NCBI GenBank assembly: GCA_905193725.1 | Contig: CAJJPW010000145.1 | Location: forward strand, 1 to 5,709 | Direction: 5' to 3' | Source: an uncultured Eubacteriales bacterium | GTDB taxonomy: Bacteria > Bacillota > Clostridia > Christensenellales > Christensenellaceae | Length of the DNA: 5,709 nucleotides | Part shown: piece by piece, positions 1 to 3,917 of the stretch | Numbering within the stretch: the stretch's first letter is position 1 | Layout: every line of letters starts with the position of its first letter | Program-made: the position numbers and the translations under genes | Notes under the pieces: generated by a model | What the model was told of the DNA's origin: nothing | Seen by the model: the letters and a program-made list of their open reading frames with translations, nothing else | Databases searched by the model: none

Positions 1-516
1 GCGCGTGAAATCGGCTGTGGAGATTTCATCAAAATCGAGGTCATCCACGATTCCAAATACCTGCTGCCGGATAACTACGAGACCATCAAAGCCACAGAAA
101 TTCTAGCCAAAGAGGGATTTGTGGTCATGCCCTACATGTATCCTGATCTCAATGTGGCGCGAGATTTGAAAAACGCCGGGGCTTCTTCCATCATGCCTTT
201 GGGGGCGCCCATTGGCTCCAACAAAGGGCTGTGCACCAAGGACTTTATCTCCATTTTAATCGACGAGATTGACTTGCCCATCATCGTAGACGCGGGCATC
301 GGCAAACCCTCTCAGGCCTGTGAGGCCATGGAGATGGGCGCCAGCGCTGTGATGTGCAACACCGCCATCGCCACTGCGGGAGATATTCCTGCCATGGCAG
401 AGGCCTTCAAAAAGGCCATCGAGGCAGGCAGAACCGCCTACCTTTCTGGCATGGGCAGAATTTTGGAGCGAGGCGCTAGCGCGTCTTCCCCACTGACGGG
501 ATTTTTAGAGGAATAG
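1..516 (+). CDS. thiG: Thiazole synthase ThiG, C-terminal two thirds (5' end outside window)
   Basis: ThiG condenses 1-deoxy-D-xylulose 5-phosphate, dehydroglycine and the thiocarboxylate sulfur of ThiS into the thiazole phosphate of thiamine, in the cytoplasm. The frame is open from base 1 with no start codon, giving 171 residues of a family usually near 255, so roughly the first 85 are missing. Seen in order: IKIEVIHD (residues 10-17), whose Lys11 I take to be the Schiff-base lysine for DXP; YLLPDN; the phosphate-binding-type stretch [31 protein letters not shown]; and NTAIATAGD. These are standard ThiG barrel motifs. The start at an internal ATG (121) is rejected because conserved sequence lies before it. 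The stop is followed after 12 nt by thiH, its usual partner. thiS and possibly thiF probably lie upstream, along with any TPP riboswitch, but they are outside the window. Confidence 0.96.
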   Translation, partial: AREIGCGDFIKIEVIHDSKYLLPDNYETIKATEILAKEGFVVMPYMYPDLNVARDLKNAGASSIMPLGAPIGSNKGLCTKDFISILIDEIDLPIIVDAGIGKPSQACEAMEMGASAVMCNTAIATAGDIPAMAEAFKKAIEAGRTAYLSGMGRILERGASASSPLTGFLEE

Positions 517-528
517 AGGCACACGAAC

Positions 529-1680
529 ATGAACCAGAAAATTGACCACATGACATATCTTCCCGGCATGGAGCAGCTCCAGCCGGATATTATGAATCAG
601 GTGCTGGCGGCCATGGACGGGTACGACGATACCGTTTATACCGAGCAGGATGTGCAAAACGCCCTGGCCCATGAGTCCTGTACGCCAGAGGATTTTGCAG
701 CGCTGCTCTCCCCTGCTGCCGCTCCCTTTTTAGAGCAGATGGCCCAAAAGGCCCAGCAGGAGACCAGAAAGCACTTTGGCAACTCCATCTATCTGTTCAC
801 TCCTCTGTATCTAGCCAACTACTGTGAAAACTACTGTATCTATTGCGGCTTTAACTGTCACAACCACATTCACAGAGCTCGGCTAAACGAACAGGAGATG
901 GAACAGGAGATGCAGGCCATCGCCAGTACCGGCCTGGAGGAGATCCTCCTGCTCACCGGAGAAAGCCCTAAAATGTCCGACGTCCACTATATCGGCAGAG
1001 CCTGTGAAATCGCCAGAAAGTATTTTCGAGTGGTGGGACTGGAGGTATACCCGATGAACTCAGAGGACTACGCCTATCTCCACCAGTGCGGTGCGGATTT
1101 CGTCACAGTGTTTCAGGAGACCTACGACCCAGTGAAATACGAAACACTCCACCTGGCTGGACACAAACGGGTGTTCCCCTATCGCTTCAACGCCCAAGAG
1201 CGAGCGCTCAAAGGGGGAATTCGGGGCGTGGGCTTTGCCGCACTTTTGGGACTCAACGACTTTCGCAAGGACGCCTTTGCCACAGGCATGCACGCCTATC
1301 TGTTACAGCGCAAATACCCCCATGCGGAAATCGCCTTTTCCTGCCCCCGGCTGCGCCCCATCATCAACAACGACAAAATCAACCCCAGAGACGTCCATGA
1401 GCCACAGCTCTTGCAGGTGATCGCCGCCTACCGGATCTTCATGCCCTTTGCATCCATCACCATTTCCAGCAGAGAGTGTGCCCGGTTCCGAGACAACATC
1501 ATCAAAATCGCCGCCACAAAAATCTCGGCAGGTGTGGATGTGGGCATTGGCGGGCACACAGGCAACGCCAAAGGGGACGAGCAGTTCGAGATCGACGACG
1601 GTCGCTCGGTGGATGAGATCTTCCACATGATCTTAAACCAAGGGTTACAGCCTGTGATGAGTGATTACATCTATGTTTAA
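529..1680 (+). CDS. thiH: 2-iminoacetate synthase ThiH (radical SAM tyrosine lyase)
   Basis: ThiH cleaves L-tyrosine with a 5'-deoxyadenosyl radical to give dehydroglycine (2-iminoacetate) and p-cresol; the dehydroglycine is used by ThiG. At 383 aa it is full length (E. coli ThiH is about 377). The radical-SAM CxxxCxxC cluster motif is visible as CENYCIYC, with Cys99, Cys103 and Cys106, followed by GFNCHN. A helical N-terminal extension precedes it, as expected for ThiH. Further family sequence includes LLLTGE (about 160-165), VGLEVYP, VTVFQETYDP (about 191-200) and SCPRLRP (about 271-277). The ATG at 529 has an AGAGG Shine-Dalgarno (515-519) 9 nt upstream that overlaps the thiG stop, which supports this start and translational coupling. 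The oxygen-sensitive enzyme points to an anaerobic lifestyle. Its 3' end overlaps the next gene by 8 nt. No frameshift or missing motif is seen. Confidence 0.97.
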   Translation: MNQKIDHMTYLPGMEQLQPDIMNQVLAAMDGYDDTVYTEQDVQNALAHESCTPEDFAALLSPAAAPFLEQMAQKAQQETRKHFGNSIYLFTPLYLANYCENYCIYCGFNCHNHIHRARLNEQEMEQEMQAIASTGLEEILLLTGESPKMSDVHYIGRACEIARKYFRVVGLEVYPMNSEDYAYLHQCGADFVTVFQETYDPVKYETLHLAGHKRVFPYRFNAQERALKGGIRGVGFAALLGLNDFRKDAFATGMHAYLLQRKYPHAEIAFSCPRLRPIINNDKINPRDVHEPQLLQVIAAYRIFMPFASITISSRECARFRDNIIKIAATKISAGVDVGIGGHTGNAKGDEQFEIDDGRSVDEIFHMILNQGLQPVMSDYIYV

Positions 1681-2263
1681 AATAATTTCAGTAACCAACC
1701 GGCATTTGTGCCCGGACAATTTTTTACACCGGATCGAGCAGCTGGCCTGCCACGGAATCGACGCCGTCATTCTGCGGGAAAAGGATCTCCCAGAGGGCCA
1801 GTATGAGTATTTGGCCAAAAAAGCGCTGCAAATTTGCGGTCGATATCAGGTGCCCTGCGTCCTGCACCACTTTACCCAAGTGGCCTGCAACTTAGGCGCA
1901 AACTGCATCCACCTGTCGCTGCCGGATTTCCAGAGTCAGCCCCAGGCGGCCCGTCAATTTGCTACAGTGGGGGTGTCTGTCCACTCCCTTGAGGAAGCTC
2001 AGCAGGCAGAAGCGCTGGGAGCTACCTATTTGATGGCAGGGCACGTGTTTCAGACGGATTGCAAAAAGGATCTTCCCCCTCGCGGCATCTCCTTTTTAGA
2101 GGAAATCTGCCAGAGGGTGGCCCTTCCAGTCTACGCGGTAGGGGGTATCTCATCTGCCAACATCGGGCGGGTGAAAAGCAGTGGCGCTGCTGGCGGGTGC
2201 CTGATGTCCACCTTTATGAGCTGTTTAGATATTGAAAAAGAATTAAATTTGCTGCGGAACTAA
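1673..2263 (+). CDS. tenI: ThiE/TenI-family protein, most like thiazole tautomerase TenI
   Basis: This is a TIM-barrel protein of the thiamine phosphate synthase family, 196 aa from the ATG at 1673. Family motifs: KIISVTNR (3-10), ILREKDL (33-39), GVSVHSLEEAQQAE (100-113), GHVFQTDCKK (123-132), PVYAVGGI (152-159) and NIGRVKSSGA. The GHVFxTDCKKxLxxRG block closely matches Bacillus subtilis TenI, which aromatises the ThiG product. His124 falls at the position reported as catalytic in TenI (His122), whereas classical ThiE usually has GPvFxTxTK there. The ND pair of ThiE between strands is HH here (65-66), also against classical ThiE. Assignment to TenI over ThiE is inference; public pipelines may call it thiE. 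A GTG at 1661 would add four residues, but the family usually begins just before the (K/L)xxVT(N/D)R strand, so 1673 is preferred. Its ATGTTTAA start overlaps the thiH stop, with no clear Shine-Dalgarno, so it is probably translated by coupling. Confidence 0.88.
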   Translation: MFKIISVTNRHLCPDNFLHRIEQLACHGIDAVILREKDLPEGQYEYLAKKALQICGRYQVPCVLHHFTQVACNLGANCIHLSLPDFQSQPQAARQFATVGVSVHSLEEAQQAEALGATYLMAGHVFQTDCKKDLPPRGISFLEEICQRVALPVYAVGGISSANIGRVKSSGAAGGCLMSTFMSCLDIEKELNLLRN

Positions 2264-2350
2264 GTAATTCCCTTTGAAATGCAAAATAAAATACCGCTTA
2301 CTTTTCAAAGCAATTTATAGCTAATATCATTTTAGATAGGAGTGATAAAA
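2264..2350 (+). promoter_or_regulatory. AT-rich leader with inverted repeat before the cysteine-rich gene; possible weak promoter
   Basis: This 87-bp gap is much more AT-rich than its flanks. It contains a perfect 8-bp inverted repeat, CTTTGAAA (2272-2279) and TTTCAAAG (2303-2310), with a 23-nt loop and no T-tract after it. TAATAT (2322-2327) could be a -10 box, but no good -35 lies 17 nt upstream. The spacing suggests the gene at 2351 may have its own expression signal in addition to read-through from the thi genes. No TPP riboswitch core is visible here. Confidence 0.3.
2338..2342 (+). promoter_or_regulatory. Shine-Dalgarno AGGAG deciding the start at 2351
   Basis: AGGAG lies 8 nt before the ATG at 2351. 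The alternative in-frame GTG at 2342 begins inside this site, so it cannot use it; this fixes the start at 2351. Confidence 0.8.
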
Positions 2351-2869
2351 ATGCCTAAAAACAAGATGCTGGAATCTCTTTCAAGGGAGGAGCTCTATGA
2401 ATTAATAGAAATCTACGCTAAAAACTGGCTGGCACTGGACGGTGTGTGGTTTCAATCCATCGAGCGAAAGCGAGGCATGGATGAGGCCATGGAGCACGAT
2501 GAACAGGCGTGGATTCGGTTTACCAAAATCGAAGCCAAGCGGATCAAGGCCTTTTTAAAACTGCCAGAACAGGCGGGCATTGAAGGTCTGAAAAAGGCGC
2601 TGTCCTTCCGCTTTTACGCCAACATCAACCGGGATGAGATCACCGTCTCGGCAAATACATTGCTGTACCGCACGTTGGAATGTCGGGTGCAAACTGCCAG
2701 AAGCCGCAAGGGCATGGAGTTCCATCCCTGTAAGTCTGTGGGCATTGTGGAGTACACCGGGTTTGCTCAGGTGATCGACAGCCGATTTACCTGTGAGTGC
2801 GTCAGCTGCTACCCTGACATCACAGATGACACCTGCAACTGTGCATGGCTGTTCACCCTTCACGAGTGA
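2351..2869 (+). CDS. Cysteine-rich protein of unknown function, probably DUF6125 family
   Basis: The product is a 172-aa soluble protein with no signal peptide or membrane segment. I recognise the pattern LDGVWF (29-34), a helical W-x5-KIEAKRIKAFL stretch (54-69), CRVQTARSRKG (111-121), PCKSVGIVEYTGFAQVID (126-143) and a cysteine-rich end CAWLFTL (164-170). From memory this matches DUF6125, widespread in anaerobic bacteria and archaea and without a firm function; I believe it is related to the L-2-amino-thiazoline-4-carboxylate hydrolase (ATC hydrolase) family, but that link is uncertain. Seven cysteines are present (111, 127, 148, 150, 153, 162, 164), five of them in a C-x-C-x2-C-x8-C-x-C cluster near the C-terminus, which could bind a metal or be redox active. 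It lies 87 bp after the thi genes on the same strand and ahead of the terminator at 2943-2975, so co-transcription is possible but not shown. Confidence 0.85.
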   Translation: MPKNKMLESLSREELYELIEIYAKNWLALDGVWFQSIERKRGMDEAMEHDEQAWIRFTKIEAKRIKAFLKLPEQAGIEGLKKALSFRFYANINRDEITVSANTLLYRTLECRVQTARSRKGMEFHPCKSVGIVEYTGFAQVIDSRFTCECVSCYPDITDDTCNCAWLFTLHE

Positions 2870-2882
2870 TTTTATGAAGCCA

Positions 2883-2914
2883 GGGGGCGGCCGTTCTTCA
2901 CATGACCGCTCCCC
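2883..2914 (+). other. GC-rich hairpin just after the DUF6125-like gene
   Basis: GGGGGCGG (2883-2890) pairs with CCGC-T-CCCC (2906-2914), giving an 8-bp stem with one bulged T and a 15-nt loop. It starts 13 nt after the stop codon. No T-run follows, so it is not a typical terminator by itself; it may protect the 3' end of the transcript or assist the terminator 29 nt downstream. Confidence 0.45.
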
Positions 2915-2942
2915 ACATCCGCAACGCAAACAATTTCTACGT

Positions 2943-2975
2943 AAAAGGCTCTTTTCCCCAAGAGAACCTTTTTTT
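2943..2975 (+). terminator. Rho-independent terminator of the thi / DUF6125-like transcript
   Basis: AAAAGGCTCTT (2943-2953) pairs with AAGAG (2960-2964) and CCTTTT (2967-2972), with a two-base AA bulge at 2965-2966. The loop is TTCCCC and a run of seven T (2969-2975) follows. It ends + strand transcription 74 nt after the last stop codon. On the opposite strand the tail is only TTTTAC, so it should act mainly on the + strand. Confidence 0.85.
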
Positions 2976-3020
2976 ATCGCCTTTTCCTGAGGGCAACGAG
3001 GCGGAGAGGGGTTTTGATAA

Positions 3021-3222
3021 GCTCGTAGCATCTCCCGAGGGACTGGCATTTTGTAACTACCCACTCCCTATACGGCATGGGGTGCAGCGTCTGCCGACGG
3101 CAATAGGTGTGGTGGCTTCGCTGCCTGGACTGGATACCGTATAGAGCGGATAAAATTGACCAAAACTTTTTTCCTTTGGGAGACATGATTAGAATGCCTC
3201 GGCTCGCCCTCGGGAGGAGAGC
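3021..3222. repeat. Nested inverted-repeat element of about 200 bp
   Basis: Three perfect inverted repeats are nested. CTCCCGAGGG (3032-3041) pairs with CCCTCGGGAG (3207-3216), 10 bp. CTATACGG (3068-3075) pairs with CCGTATAG (3137-3144), 8 bp. GCAGCG (3084-3089) pairs with CGCTGC (3119-3124), 6 bp. An outer GCTC (3021-3024) / GAGC (3219-3222) pair can be added across short bulges, and TGCC-GAC-GGCA forms a small hairpin near the centre. The arrangement could fold as one long branched RNA or as a cruciform. A multicopy repeat of the MITE/REP kind or a structured non-coding RNA are the main possibilities; no transposase or target-site duplication is evident. Confidence 0.5.
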
Positions 3223-3236
3223 GGGCGGCGAAGCCG
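3200..3236. repeat. GC-rich hairpin unit, likely dispersed intergenic repeat
   Basis: CGGCT-CGCCC (3200-3209) pairs with GGGCG (3223-3227) and AGCCG (3232-3236) around a four-base bulge. An alternative local hairpin is CGGC-GAA-GCCG (3226-3236). The following text, ACTGAGAGGG (3237-3246), together with this hairpin resembles a short intergenic repeat I recall from Oscillospiraceae genomes, which gives spurious Ser/Pro-rich reading frames. The 5' arm overlaps the right arm of the larger inverted repeat (3207-3216), so the two folds exclude each other. Confidence 0.4.
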
Positions 3237-3440
3237 ACTGAGAGGGGGACAGCGTCACGCTTCATCCACTGCCACCAGCATAATGCCAGATCTCATATCG
3301 CAAATCAAATTGCAGCGTTCAGTCAATCTAGGGCCCACGAGAGCTGGAGCTGTGTGGCCAATCGTTGAGGCGGTGAGGGTCATGGCTGCCACCAAGCTAT
3401 GCCATTTCGTACCATCCCCTGGGAGGCAGTATCCTCTTTG

Positions 3441-3471
3441 CAAAAGAAAAACCCAGCGTAAACGCAGGGTT
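3441..3471 (-). terminator. Rho-independent terminator of the small membrane-protein gene (- strand)
   Basis: Read on the - strand, AACCCTGCG pairs with CGCTGGGTT around a TTTA loop, with one mismatch, and the T-rich tail TTTTTCTTTTG follows. On the + strand the arms are 3450-3458 and 3463-3471. It lies about 70 nt beyond the stop codon of the gene at 3544-3750 and faces the + strand terminator at 2943-2975 across the repeat region. Confidence 0.8.
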
Positions 3472-3543
3472 GTATCTCGCTAGTTCTCTTTCCACAATGC
3501 CTATCAGCCAGTTGTGGGATGTTTTCTGGCGCAAAGCAGGTAG

Positions 3544-3750
3544 TTAAGAGCGCCTACGGCTTATACTCCTCATGGTCATCAAATTCCATATGATACCTAC
3601 CAGCACCATGATACCGCCTATGTACAGCAAGGGGTTGATTTTGCCGTCTTGAGCGGTAAATACACCAATCATGGCCAGCAGAATTCCCACTCCAATGACA
3701 ATACAGGCAATCAAAGCATTTCTCTTGGGATTTTTCCCTTTCTTCTCCAC
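3544..3750 (-). CDS. Small two-helix membrane protein of unknown function
   Basis: The product is a 68-aa protein I cannot assign to a named family. Two hydrophobic helices are clear, about residues 12-31 (LIACIVIGVGILLAMIG) and 40-58 (LLYIGGIMVLVGIIW), joined by a short polar loop TAQDGKIN. The N-terminus (MEKKGKNPKR) and C-terminus (RSISRRRS) are strongly basic, so by the positive-inside rule both ends should be cytoplasmic and the loop external. It starts at GTG (3750), preceded by a strong AGGAGGG (3763-3757) 6 nt upstream, which decides the start. A promoter at 3782-3810 and a terminator at 3441-3471 make it a likely single-gene unit, although read-through from the racemase gene 167 bp upstream is possible. 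A real gene is well supported by these signals and by the membrane pattern; the function is unknown. Confidence 0.8.
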   Translation of the reverse strand: MEKKGKNPKRNALIACIVIGVGILLAMIGVFTAQDGKINPLLYIGGIMVLVGIIWNLMTMRSISRRRS

Positions 3751-3756
3751 GCTGCA

Positions 3757-3763
3757 CCCTCCT
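3757..3763 (-). promoter_or_regulatory. Strong Shine-Dalgarno AGGAGGG for the GTG start at 3750
   Basis: AGGAGGG on the - strand lies 6 nt before the GTG. No ATG start is available at suitable spacing, so this site supports the unusual GTG initiation codon. Confidence 0.8.
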
Positions 3764-3781
3764 CATTGCAAAAGCTGTTTT

Positions 3782-3810
3782 CGTATATTGCTCTATTTAT
3801 TGTATCACAA
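3782..3810 (-). promoter_or_regulatory. Probable sigma-A promoter for the small membrane-protein gene
   Basis: On the - strand, TTGTGA (3810-3805) and TATACG (3787-3782) are separated by exactly 17 nt, each matching the consensus at four of six positions. An overlapping alternative uses TACAAT (3804-3799) as the -10 with TGGACG 17 nt upstream. The predicted start of transcription would lie just upstream of the Shine-Dalgarno at 3763. Confidence 0.55.
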
Positions 3811-3859
3811 CGCAAAAGCGCCGTCCACCCAATCTCCCTGCTTACCTAAGGCTTATTCC

Positions 3860-3891
3860 GGCAATTTCACTTGCCCCTCATGGCAGGCAAG
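3860..3891. other. Two mutually exclusive short hairpins between the racemase gene and the small gene
   Basis: GGCAA (3860-3864) can pair with TTGCC (3871-3875) around a 6-nt loop. Alternatively CTTGCC (3870-3875) can pair with GGCAAG (3886-3891) around a 10-nt loop. They share the central arm. On the - strand no T-run follows either, so neither is a good terminator for the racemase transcript. Confidence 0.3.
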
Positions 3892-3917
3892 GAGGCTAAC
3901 AAGACAAACTAGGACCC

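Larger units (their letters stand above)
2976..3440. other. Convergent intergenic region without a convincing gene
   Basis: This stretch of about 465 bp lies between the + strand terminator (2943-2975) and the - strand terminator (3441-3471). Open frames exist on both strands (for example 2974-3258 and 3255-3443 on the - strand). They lack Shine-Dalgarno sites, show low-complexity Pro/Ser/Arg-rich or unrecognisable translations, and one starts at a TTG inside the terminator. The left part (about 3021-3236) holds nested inverted repeats described separately. In 3245-3440 I see no gene, repeat or RNA motif that I can name; decayed coding sequence is possible. Confidence 0.6.

Noticed and set aside
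1661..1672. GTG at 1661 as the start of the TenI-like gene
   Set aside because: It adds four residues beyond the usual family N-terminus and has no better Shine-Dalgarno than the ATG at 1673, although it cannot be excluded.
2555..3064. 169-aa open frame on the - strand
   Set aside because: It is antisense to the well-supported DUF6125-like gene, crosses its terminator, and resembles no family I know.
3068..3144. 77-nt stretch closed by an 8-bp stem, resembling a tRNA in size
   Set aside because: No T-loop sequence (GTTCRANNC), no convincing D-arm or anticodon arm, and inner pairing is one 6-bp stem instead of a cloverleaf.
2974..3258. 94-aa open frame on the - strand
   Set aside because: It runs across the inverted repeats and the + strand terminator, has no Shine-Dalgarno, and its Ser/Pro/Arg-rich start looks like translated repeat.
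3236..3260. CTGAGA string suggesting a TPP riboswitch
   Set aside because: The second conserved core (ACCTGATCTGG...CCAGCG-like) is absent, the site lies downstream of the thi genes, and no + strand gene follows.
3255..3443. 62-aa open frame on the - strand
   Set aside because: It begins with TTG inside the terminator at 3441-3471 and has no ribosome binding site or recognisable family. A decayed gene fragment remains possible.
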